The notes under the pieces: generated by a model
The model's database searches: none
Seen by the model: only the letters and a program-made list of their open reading frames with translations
What the model was told of the DNA's origin: nothing
Program-made: the position numbers and the translations under genes
NCBI GenBank assembly: GCA_039720395.1
Contig: CM077823.1
Coordinates: forward strand, 33,810,371-33,874,370
Reading direction: 5' to 3'
DNA from: Liquidambar formosana
Lineage: Eukaryota > Streptophyta > Magnoliopsida > Saxifragales > Altingiaceae
Length of the DNA stretch: 64,000 nt
In this document: in pieces, positions 1 through 9,380 of the stretch
How positions within the stretch are numbered: position 1 is the first letter of the stretch
Layout: the number at the start of each line of letters is the position of its first letter

Positions 1-572
1 TTGATGCCCTATCCACTTTGAGCTCCCATTTCTTCCTCTTCTCAGTGTTTATATTGTCTTTCCCCCCCAGTTCGGGCAGATAGGATTTTAATTCTGTCTG
101 TTTCGAACTGGAAGTAAGATCTGTGAATTCGGCAATAAAATCAGCTAATATTTGCCCCTTAATTGCAAGTCGAGGCTTGAAGTGAATGTCTTAAGCGTTG
201 AGTTCTACCCCCCACTTCGAGACTCGTCCTGACAAGTCGGCTCTGCGGAAGACATCTTTGAGTGGATAGTTAGTGAGTACGGTGATAAGATGAGACTGAA
301 AGTAATGTTGTAGTTTTCGGGAGGCTGTGACAAAGGCTAGGATAAGTTTTTCGAGAGGTAGATAGCGAGTTTCAGCATCTAACAGCGTCTTGCTAATATA
401 ATAGATTGGTGTTTGAGTAAGTTCGCTGCTGGTCCAGGAGAATGCCACTGAGCGAATGAGCTGAGACAGCAAGATAAAGGTAAAGAGTTTCCCCGTGGTG
501 AGGGTGGGTCAGGGTTGGGAGTGTTTCTAAATGAGCGACTAACTTCTGATAAGCTTCCTGGCACTCCCTGGC
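1..572 (-). pseudogene. Degraded pol fragment (RNase H region) of the old retrotransposon
   Basis: The minus strand encodes the Ty3-type RNase H stretch that follows reverse transcriptase, recognisable by the blocks TRYLPLEKLILA and SGRVSKWGVELNA and by the start of the archaeal-type RNase H linker at the window edge. The reading frame is broken near 475. Reverse transcriptase itself is absent because of the deletion at about 572. Comparison with 11080-11640 of the intact element gives the assignment. Nothing here is likely to be functional. Confidence 0.75.
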
Positions 573-2996
573 CGCTGCCTGGTTTCCCTTTATCTCCATG
601 ATTCCCTCTGGGCTCGGGAACCTGATGGATTGGTAGTAGGAGGATGGGACAGCCTTTATAGCATGAATCTAGGGTCGCCCGAGTATTACGTTGTAAGCTG
701 ACCTTTCCTGGATTACCACAAATATTTCCATGGATTGCACTGGTCCCGCCCGAACTGGGAGAGTTATCTGCCCCAGCGGGAAAGTCATGTTTCCATTGAA
801 GGCCTTTAGGCTGACGTGACAGGGCTTTAGGTCGGAGTCCTTCAGCCCAAGTTGGCTGAACAACTTCTGGAACATGACATTCACTGATGCCCCAGTTGTC
901 CACATAGACTTTGCCCACATCGTAGTTCCCTATGAGCATGCGAACGACCAGAGCATCATTGTGGGGGCAGCGCAGTGTCCCATCGGTCTCCGCATCCCCA
1001 AAGAACAGCAGTTTTTCTCCAGTTTCTCCCTCACTTTGAGGTAGTAGTACTAGCTCGTTCCCGATATCACTGATCTCGGCATCTTGACAAGCCATCCTGT
1101 ATTGTGCCCTGAGTTGGCTGGTTGACAGAGCAGTTTCTTCATATCCTCCCGTGATCACGTCAATCCTCCCAAGGATCTTTGGTTGTGTGGATTGAGGAGC
1201 CCTGTTCTTGGGCCTTTTTCTGTTCGGATGGCTGTCCTTTATCACTTCGAGTTATAAACTCATTCAGCTTTCCTTCCTTGGCCTAGGCCTCGAGGTTGTA
1301 CTTTAGAACCTTGCAGTCTTCTGTCCTATGTCCGTGATCCTTATAGGTAACCACAGAACAGTTTTTTGTTTCACTTCTCAGGCTCCGCGAGCATGGGTCT
1401 AAGTTTCTGGAAGAAATCCTTGTTCTCCAGTGCCTTCATCAACTTGTAGATGGGGAGAGTAAATACAGTGAAGATGGCCTGATTTGGATTGGTAGGCGGC
1501 CTTGATTTCTCTCCTCGGGGGCCGTCTCTATGAGGCCTCGAGTCCTTCTTCTTGTCATCTTTTTCATTGGCTTTGGTAGACTGCGGAGCGTAGAAATCAT
1601 CCAACTTCGAATAGTTGGCTACAGTGGAAAGTAATTTGGCTAGATTTCTGGGGGGATTAACAGTGAGCTCTTTAAACAGAGGTGATGGCTTCCTCAGCCC
1701 GAGACGAAAGAGATCCATGGCATTCTTTTCAATCGGGTCGTCGATCTCGTTATAAACCTCCCAGAACCTTTGAGAATATTCCTGAAGTCCTTCCCCATCT
1801 TTCTGTTTCAGCTCGTATAGGTTCTGCATGGTCCTCGGGAATTTGCAGCTAGTGATGAACCTCTTCTTGAACAGCTTGCTCAGTTCATGCCAGCTGTCAA
1901 TAGACTCATCTGGAATCTTGGCCCACCACTTAAGAACCACTTCCCCCAAACTCATAGAAAATATCTTACAGAGGAAACCCTCATTTCCAGCATATAATGA
2001 CATACGTTGCAAATAATAGTTTAAATGATGATCGGGGTCTATTGAAAGAGAGTAAAGAGTAAAAGTTATCTCGGAATACCCTCGTGGGATTGGGACCCGT
2101 TGAATCCACCTCATGAATGGGCTCCGAGCCACAGCGACGCTCTCTGGTCTCTCTGCCCCTCTACTCTGATTACCCCGGTGTCTCTTGGAGGCCTCTTCCT
2201 CATCTCTCTGGCGTTTGGGAGATCGAGAATGCTTCCTACTCGTTCCCCCAGTGCTTCTCTCCCCTCTTCTTTCAAGAGATCGAGACTTGTAATATCGTCT
2301 CTCGTCTCTATGAGTTTCGTTTTCATAACGCACTTGCGCACGAGGTCTTGGGTGGTCCTCATTCCACCTTCGTGAATGATCTGAACGCCTTGAGCTGCAT
2401 CCAGGGATCTTTGAACCAACGCATGATGTTGTTCATCTCTCCTTCTTGAATGTCTTGGTTCTAGACCAGTTAATCGTGGCTCATCGTCATGTCTGCTGCA
2501 GTAGGTGGTGGTGGTGCGAGACTCCAGGCCTGGGTGAGCTCTCCTGGTGCCTTGTGCGACGGAGTGGACTGGTTTGGCTAGCTTCTTCAACGACAACATT
2601 GACTCCACGGGGGGCAAAAGTTCGCTGGAGGTAGCGGTGGTAGTTTTGCTCTGCAGTTAGCTTTGCGAGTTGCGCCGATTGAATCTCCGATTGCATGGTT
2701 GCAATCAGTTCCACCACCGTTGCTGGGTTAGGGTTATTTGTCACGGCCTTATCGAATGTAGCTTTCAGAACAGGCTGGTCATCGAGAGAATGTAGAACAG
2801 CGAACATCTCCAGGGAGATCTGATGTTGCTGAATCAAAGGAAGCTGACTGGTTCCCACCACAGGTAATGGTGGGTTGGCCTGTGAAGGCTGGGTTTCTGC
2901 TCACTTCCCAGCATCGCCTGCAATGGCTTGGTCTACGCGAATAAAGTTCGCTCCAGATCTTGTTCGCCCGTAGGTGGGCGAAGGTGGTGTAGCCAT
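573..2996 (-). pseudogene. Degraded gag-protease gene of the old retrotransposon
   Basis: The minus strand holds the remains of a gag-protease polyprotein whose start codon matches that of the intact copy (ATG at 2996, opening MATPPSPTYGRTRSG). The retrotransposon gag core is well preserved at 1371-2060 (blocks SIDPDHHLNYYLQRM and LRKPSPLFKELTVNPP). The protease block around the motif VYVDN lies near 900. The frame is broken at several places (near 670-920, 1250-1370, 2100-2500 and 2860-2910), so no continuous product can be made. The gag core is highly similar to the intact copy, so the two belong to one family. Confidence 0.8.
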
Positions 2997-3030
2997 CTTA
3001 TCGCGATGGCTCCCACAGACGGTGCCAAAT

Positions 3031-3579
3031 TGTACTGGATAAAATCTGCTCCCCGAACTAAGTGTTGATGATGGAGCTTGCTCCTTCGCCTGGACCTGCA
3101 ATCACAAGCTCGGAAAATGGGTCAGAGGGTAGGCCAAGGTGGGTTTTGGCCGTGCCCTCTCCAAAGCTTAAGTCAGAAAACTATGTTGGGGAGAATGAGG
3201 CAAGGAAGAAGATGAATCTCAGAGTATTAGGGTACTGTAGCTTACCAAATTATGCTGCATCGTATTCTTTTTATACCCACCTGTACAGACTGACCATGTG
3301 AGGTCAGGTAACTGCCTTGGTTAGGTCAGATCTGACCATGGTTTACCCATAATTGTCTGACCATGGTTTGTTGATCGTGGTTGGCCATAGAACCATGGTT
3401 TCTAGAAACTGCTATGTCAGGAATTACAGCTGCTGTGACAGTTTTGGACTGTAGGAGGATTTGGATTGTAGTATGAGTCATAGGACAGGTGTCCCGAGAT
3501 GAGAGTAAGGTCCCGAGTTGGGAGATCACGTGGTTTGTAGCAGATCCTACCGTGTGGTGGTAACTACGTGTCAAATATG
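3031..3579 (-). repeat. Truncated 5' LTR of the old retrotransposon
   Basis: This matches about the first 545 bp (plus-strand order) of the 701-bp LTRs at 4310 and 15338. It begins TGTACTGGATAAAATC and loses similarity after about 3579. A degenerate primer-binding site adjoins it at 3019-3027. No target-site duplication can be assigned because the outer end is missing. Confidence 0.8.
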
Positions 3580-3761
3580 GTAGATCATATATACATGCAT
3601 CATACCTATCCTTGGGTAGCCCAATTAGTAAAGGCGAACTTGTAATTGTGTGGATAGGCACACGGTTTCAGATTCTATTTTCTATTAGAACAATCGAAGA
3701 TTTAATTAAAGGGCCGTGGCGGTGGATTGCAATGTTAGTTTTCTCAGAAGTTTAGGTTATA

Positions 3762-4024
3762 CTAGTTTATAACCCGTGCGTTGCATGGGGAAGTTTGTAA
3801 AAATAAATATTATAAAAAATGAAAATTATATATATATATATAGCACTGATCAGGTCAGTACGTGTTAATATAAGTTTTATCAGTATCATGCATTGGGGGT
3901 TGTACCCCTTATATTGGCGCAATGTATCCCTTAACCCATTAATGCATGAGGTACAACCTCCAATGCAGGTGTTGATATAATTTATATCAGCACATGCTTA
4001 CCCGATCATTATCTTATATATAGA
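3762..4024 (-). mobile_element. Possible miniature Helitron interrupted by a MITE
   Basis: On the minus strand the right terminus reads hairpin CCCATGCAACGCACGGG, then a short A/T spacer, then CTAG, followed by T. This is the plant Helitron 3' signature (GC-rich hairpin, CTRR, insertion between A and T). A candidate 5' end TC preceded by A sits at 4024. The interior consists mostly of the foldback repeat at 3843-4012, so the original element would be under 100 bp. The 3' end is well supported; the 5' end is a guess. Confidence 0.35.
3843..4012. repeat. Foldback MITE, family member 1
   Basis: Two arms of about 65 bp are inverted and roughly 80 percent alike, around a loop of about 43 bp. Each arm carries the block TGCATTGG(A/G)GGTTGTACC. 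The repeat is inserted in a TATATA tract. A related copy lies at 25660-25830. No protein is encoded. Confidence 0.55.
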
Positions 4025-4304
4025 TATATAATACACACTCGTAATGGTAGTTTAGATGGCAAAGAATCATGGTTCAGGAATCAAGTTTTAAGTTCGTGTC
4101 TTCGTTCTCTCATTATCGGATGCATAGACTTGCGAATGGTTTATGCATCATGTGGGATTAGTTTGGGCTTAACGGTTTGAGATATCCCTTATTTGATAAA
4201 AATGTATTTGCGCAATTTTTTAAACACTTTTATAGTTTTGTAAGTAATTTGTACAATTTTCTATACATTTTTACCGTTTCCATATAATGATTATTTTCTT
4301 AATT

Positions 4305-4309
4305 ATAAC
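4305..4309. repeat. Target-site duplication ATAAC (left copy)
   Basis: ATAAC lies immediately left of the LTR at 4310 and the same five bases follow the other LTR at 16039-16043. A 5-bp direct duplication is the normal product of Ty3/gypsy integration and fixes the element's ends. Confidence 0.9.
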
Positions 4310-5010
4310 TGTACGGGGTAAAATCTTTCTCCCCGAACTACGTGTTGATGATGGAGCTTGTTCCCTCGCCTGGACCTGCAATCACAAGCTTGGAAAATGG
4401 GTCAGAGGGTAGGCCAAGGTGGGTTTTGGCCGTGCCCTCTCCGAAGCTTAAGTCAGAAAGCTGCACTGTGGAGAATGAGGCAAGGAAGAAGATGAATCTC
4501 AGAGAATTAGGGTACTGTAGCTTACCAAATTAGGCTGTATCGTATTCTTTTTATACCCACCTGTACGGACTGACCATGTGAGGTCAGATAACTGCTTGGG
4601 TTAGGTCAGATCTGACCATGGTTTGCCCATAACCGTCTGACCATAGTTTAGTGACCATGGTTGGCCAGAGAATCGTGGTTTCTTGTAACCGCTGTGTCAG
4701 GAATTACAGCTGCTAGGGCAGTTTTGGACTGTAGTAGGATTTGGACTGTAGTATGAGTCATAAGACAGGTGTCCCGAGGTGAAAGCCAAGAACCGAGTTG
4801 GGAGATCACGTGCCTTGTAGCGGGTCCCACCGTGCAGGCCTCCCACGTGTCAAGTGAAGTGTTTTAACTCCTTGCCCCGAGCTGGATCTTCGGAGGCGAA
4901 TCACGTGCGTTGTGGTTGGCCTGGTTGAGCAATCTTCGCCACGTGTCAGCGTTTCAGACTTGAACCTTCCATCCCGAGTTGAGACCTCAGTTCAGATATA
5001 TTTCCACACA
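4310..5010 (-). repeat. 3' LTR of the young Tat element
   Basis: This is 701 bp, beginning TGTACGGGG and ending CCACACA on the plus strand. It looks identical to 15338-16038. It contains a minus-strand TATA box at 4547-4555, a cluster of CCATGGT-type repeats and four ACGTG cores. Short open frames inside it are not genes. Confidence 0.95.
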
Positions 5011-5022
5011 ATTTGCCCCAAA
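5011..5022 (-). other. Polypurine tract of the young Tat element
   Basis: On the minus strand TTTGGGGCAAAT directly abuts the 3' LTR, the expected place for the plus-strand DNA primer of reverse transcription. It is short but G-rich. Confidence 0.6.
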
Positions 5023-5139
5023 TTATGACATTCCCGAGCTGGGACTTGTCATAATTTTGTTTTGCTGAGTGTTTTTCCCTGTGCCCCTATGCCGCTTGGC
5101 ATTCTAGGGCTTACCTGGCAAAGAGGCGGTTAAGCCTTT

Positions 5140-5962
5140 CCGTATTCCAAGGCGCTGACGTCATGTGTCTTGGAACCGTACGATCTGCATTTAATGCTCC
5201 AGAAGCATTATGTCTTTGGAGGGAAGCAAATTACTGCTCATTTTATCTTCTGCACTCTCTCTCTACTTTCTGCCTTTTCTCTCTGCATCCTGTTCTCCGT
5301 TTTCTCTCTCTACTTTCTCTACTCTTGCTTTCTGTTTTTTCCAGGAAAATACCGTATTTTCCACCGGAATCTACTGTCTACACCGTTCGCTTGTGGGAGA
5401 AGATCCGTTCTGCTCTCCTTCGTTGCCTTTGCGAATCGTTTCTTCGGTGTTATTTTCTGCTGGTGCTCTTCTTGCTCGCTTCATCCTTCCAAGAACAACT
5501 TTCGAAGGTTTCAGCGCCGTGCCGTACAGTTTCCCCTGCAAAACAGCTTTTTTGACCACCGTTTGATCTTTTGTGAAGGTATAACTGGTTTTTGTTCTTT
5601 ATTCTTCAATTTGTTCGGTGTATTTTTCTCTTTGCGGTTGTTGGAGATGTTCTTGGGGTTTGCTTCGTAATCCTAGGGTTTTCCTCTGGTTTTTGGGGCA
5701 AATCACCAAGACACTGATTTTCCCGCCTTTTAGGGTTTGAAAAAACTCCATCTCGGGGTAAACTTGAGAAAAAAGTTTTGGGTGTCCTTTTTAGTCTTTT
5801 CCCAACACCGAGTTGAGTGTTCCCCGAGCTGACACTTAGAAAAATTTTAGGGTCTGTTAAGGCAGGGGTAACATACCTGTTAGAACATGGAGTTTTAGGT
5901 CGGGACATGTTGTCATGGGTTGAGTTATCCCTGGATTTAACCTTCCCCTTTCATCTTGGCAG
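5140..5962 (+). promoter_or_regulatory. Putative promoter and leader of the antisense gene in the Tat element
   Basis: The plus strand just inside the 3' LTR is strongly pyrimidine-rich from 5230 to 5345, like a plant 5' leader. A possible leader intron runs from a GTATAA donor at 5579 to a GGCAG acceptor that abuts the ATG at 5963. Open frames in this stretch are short and overlapping and I do not call them genes. The transcript boundaries are inference. Confidence 0.4.
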
Positions 5963-8660
5963 ATGTCTTCTTTTTATGATATTAGGGGGAACCCTGCAAA
6001 GGTAGCAGAGTTTAAGGCCTTATACGGCTTTGAAGACGGGAAGTTTAGCTTCCGCTTTGCTGAGCCTGGGGAGGATGTCTTTAGGTCAGACGCCAAGGAT
6101 GGCCTCCCCGTTCCCATTGCTGCTTTCATGGAGGGTGGAGTTCGTGTCCCCTTCCCAGACCTTCTCAATGACTTCCTCCTCTACTGTGGAATAGTCCCAA
6201 CCCAGCTAGGGCTGAACTCCTTTAGGATCATCATGGGGGTTCATGTCCTTAACCAGCTTCTAGGGACTTCTGTCGGGGTGCGTGAGATCCTCCACCATTA
6301 CAAAATCTGCGCCCTTAAAAATAAGCCCGACGTTTACCTCTCCCTCAAGCGCAGGAAGAAACCCTTTGTCACCCACATCCCAGACTCCAACCCGGGAGCT
6401 CATGACATTGTGGTCTTCGTGTACGGGCCCGTAGATGGGACTCTTCCCCCCGATCCTCCCATCATTCCCCGAGAGAGAGGCTCTAGCTGTAAGAAATCAG
6501 CGATGTCATTTTGCTTGCCTTTTTTTTTTTGTTTTATATGACCTCGAGTTGAATCTTGAACTTAACATTGATATTCATGTGTCATGTTTCTTTCTAGCAG
6601 CTCCTCACGCCAACGAGCCCGCTGACACGCTGAACGAGGAGGATATCGAGAGGCTGCTCGGATATCAAGTCAGCCAGCGTTGCCGTGCGGCGGAGACCTT
6701 GCTCAACTACCACGCGCGGTACCAGACTTGGGGGAAGGCGAGTTACCCCCACTGGGAGCAGCCTGACGACGAGCTGACCCGTGTGGTGGAAGAGGACTTG
6801 GAGAGAGGAGAGCAAGAGGAAGAGGAGGAAGAAGGGATCCGCCTCCGACCTGAAGGGGAGGGAGCTGAGGAGATTAGGCCCTCCGAAAAGACGGCTCGCC
6901 GCGCCCCCTTCGTCATTGAGAGCTCCAGCTCTGAGGAGACTGTCTCCCAAGCCATGGAGAGGAGAGGCTCCCGTCCCCCCCCCCCCCGCCAAGAGACAGA
7001 GAACAGACTCCAGCAGCCAGAGGACCCAGAAAGACTCTGGGATGAATTTGAGGGCTCTGGTTGCTGAGAGAAGGGCGGCGGAGAAAGAGGCCCAGGAAAA
7101 GAAGGCTGCTGAGCAGAATCAGCAGCAGCAGAATCAGCAGCCGCAGCAACAGCGGTAGAATCAGCAGCAACAGCGTCAACAGCTGCAGAAGACTAACAAG
7201 GCTGCTGCTGTTACTGCTCCTGGGTCAGGTCGGGACGCTGGGAAAAAGCCCACTGACCCCAACAGCGGAAAACTCATGTCCCACGCCATGAGGGGGCAGG
7301 ACGTGGGCAGGCCCCAAGCGCCCGAGGCTACCGGGAAGGGGAAGGCTCCTCTGGTTCCCCCTACGAAGCCCCGGAAGCCCTCCACAGTCCCTGAACAGCA
7401 ACCCACTGTGCAAGGGTCTGGACAGGGGGGAACCAATGCTTCGGGGGCCGGAGATGGGAGCGCCCCTGCTCGTGCTGATGTGATAGCACAATACCCCGAG
7501 GTAAAACTTCACTTCCTTCTGCGCCTTTTATCCGGAAGCCTATTACGAATTCTGACTGACTTTATGTCTCTGTTCGCGTGTGCAGTTCCCCGTACCCACA
7601 GATAAGGGCGTTACCAGCTCCTTCTCTGCGGAGTACAACTTCAGGCAGCTGGGGAATCCCATGAGGTTGCCGGCAGACATGGCGCACTTCAGGAAGAGGT
7701 CCGCCCTCGACAACCTCCGCTTCGGGTTTACCAGCCTTTACCGAGTAAGCTCCGTTCTTTTGTGGTTTCATTACTTGGTGTTCAACCCTGTTTTTGACTT
7801 GATGATGTCTGTATAGGGCTGCCAACAAATCTTGCTGGCGGGCGATCGCCTCGAGGAGGAAGACAATAAGTTGCAACTCGAGCTCGCCAAAGTCCGGAGT
7901 GAGTACGATCAGAAGCTAGCAGAGGCTGAGGCCAACTGTGCTGCGGCTATGTCTCAACTTCAGAAGGTAAAGTCTGAATGCGAGACTCTCAAGTCTACAG
8001 CCGAAAGTGCCATCAGCAAACTCGAGCTCACGAGGAAGGACTACGCAGATTTGGAGGCTGAGCTGAGGAAGGCAAAAGATGCCCAGGATGGGTTGGCCCG
8101 GGAGAAAGCGCGAGCTGGCGAGTAAGGTCCGGGCCCTTGAGGCTGAGGTAGAGAGGGAGAAGGCCTCCGCGAAGAAGGCCGTGACTGAGGAGAGGGAGAG
8201 CGTGACGGCTTCCCTCGTTGGGCAGTTGACCACCGAGCTCGAGGTCACCTACAGATTTGCGTGGGAGACCTTGGTCGAGTTGGCATCTGCCCAATTTCCT
8301 GGCATTGCCGATATTCCCTTTGAAAGGAGGGATATTCCCCCGGATTACGATCCCGAGGGAGGTGATGTCGGGGAAGCTGAGATGGAGGTTGCTGGCGGCG
8401 ATGAGGCCGGGGAGAACAATCCCGAGGTCACGTCTCTGCCTAATGCCACCATTGAAGCCGAGGGGACTGTTGACGTCCCCGATGACACTTCAGTCGCTGC
8501 CAACGGGGACCCACCCGTAAATGCAACGGAAAGCACCACGGAGGCTATCCCTGATCTTCCTCAGACTCCCGTGGTTCCGCCTGTCTCTACTGATCCCGTT
8601 GCGGCTCCCGAGGTCATTGCTCCAGCTGCCGGGAACTCGGGGGAGAATGTAGCTACTTAG
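5963..8660 (+). pseudogene. Antisense spliced gene of the Tat element (gypsy-type transposon domain), disrupted
   Basis: This gene runs opposite to gag-pol. A plausible model has four exons: 5963-6488, 6598-7500, 7586-7744 and 7817-8660, all with GT-AG borders; the second acceptor is a TAGCAG tandem. Exon 1 encodes a globular domain (FRIIMGVHVLNQLLG near residue 95) resembling the 'putative gypsy type transposon' domain Transposase_28. Then come an acidic and Gln-rich low-complexity stretch, a conserved-looking block (exon 3) and a coiled coil with an acidic, Pro/Thr-rich tail (exon 4). Three lesions interrupt it: a frame break at the C run near 6975-6987, a TAG stop at 7156 within a Gln tract, and a frame break near 8108. 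The function of such antisense genes is unknown. Identity of the domain is from memory of the family. Confidence 0.6.
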
Positions 8661-9380
8661 GTTTTTTCCTTTGTTTTTTCTTTTTCATTTCTTCTGGCTG
8701 AATGCCCCAACTTGTACAGAACATTGTAATACTCCTTCTATTGGAATGAAATACAGAATTTTTCTTTCTCGTGTGCATGTGTCTTTTATTTTCGTACTGG
8801 TTGTATGTTTGAATGTACTATCGGGATAAGATATCTTGTTGCTGGGGTGAAAATAATTAGACCCAACCTGAGTACGGGCTTTAGTTTGTCGAGTAAGAGA
8901 CCCGAACACCTGTCAGTCCTTTAGACCCATCTCTTGGTATGTTGTTGCGTTGAACCTGTTCCTAGGTGAGAATTCGTTGTGAACCCATTCTTAGGTTCGG
9001 TGTGCTCAAGCCATTTAGTAGGTGAGACTTATGCCCATTCTTAGGCGATTTTGCTTGGACCCGTTCTTGGGCAAGACTTTGTTGTGAACCCATTCTTAGG
9101 TTCGGTGTGCTCAAGCCATTTATTAGGTGAGACTTGTGCCCATTCTTAGGCAATTTTGCTTGGACCCGTTCTTGGGCAAGACTTTGTTGTGAACCCATTC
9201 TTAGGTTCGGTGTGCTCAAGCCATTTATTAGGTGAGACTTGTGCCCATTCTTGGGCAGTTTTTGACTTCGACCCGTTGTTGGGGAAAATGCCTTTAGCTC
9301 AACTAATAAACAAGCGATGACGTTCTTGAATAACCTCTGAACTTGTATTGAATAATCATTGAATGTAATTACAACTTTGG
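8661..9380. other. 3' region of the Tat element between antisense gene and integrase
   Basis: No gene is seen. The stretch holds the 3' trailer of the antisense gene (a possible near-upstream polyadenylation signal around 8745), a 105-bp tandem repeat and the trailer of pol. Confidence 0.5.
8960..9275. repeat. Tandem repeat, 105-bp unit, about three copies
   Basis: The block GAACCCATTCTTAGG recurs at 8981, 9086 and 9191, exactly 105 bp apart, and the intervening sequence matches with few changes. Because 105 is divisible by three, the repeat leaves a false 35-residue periodic open frame on the minus strand. It lies in the untranslated region downstream of integrase. Confidence 0.85.

Larger units (their letters stand above)
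1..3579 (-). mobile_element. Old, truncated Tat-lineage Ty3/gypsy retrotransposon, cut by the window start
   Basis: Read on the minus strand from the right, this is a truncated 5' LTR, a primer-binding site, gag, protease and part of the RNase H region. It then leaves the window at base 1. It is clearly the same family as the complete element at 4310-16038, matching the latter from about 11080 rightwards. It has many substitutions and several frame breaks. An internal deletion near 570-575 joins sequence equivalent to about 11636 of the intact copy to sequence equivalent to about 12886, which removes the whole reverse transcriptase domain. The LTR stops matching at about 3579. It is a dead copy. 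Confidence 0.85.
3580..4304. other. AT-rich spacer with a Helitron-like end and a foldback MITE
   Basis: I see no coding potential. The stretch holds a minus-strand Helitron-like 3' terminus at 3762, a foldback repeat at 3843-4012, and otherwise unassigned AT-rich DNA up to the target duplication of the young retrotransposon at 4305. Confidence 0.5.

Noticed and set aside
3062..3301. Open frame MLMMELAPSPGP... and its copies in each LTR
   Set aside because: It lies in the LTR on the strand opposite the element's transcript and is degraded differently in each copy. Not a gene.
5163..5670. Three overlapping hydrophobic open frames upstream of the antisense gene
   Set aside because: The stretch is pyrimidine-rich, which gives Leu/Phe/Ser-rich frames in all phases. 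It fits a leader and leader intron better than a membrane protein.
8962..9219. Minus-strand open frame with 35-residue repeats
   Set aside because: It exists only because the 105-bp DNA repeat length is divisible by three. No start context or family match; non-coding repeat.
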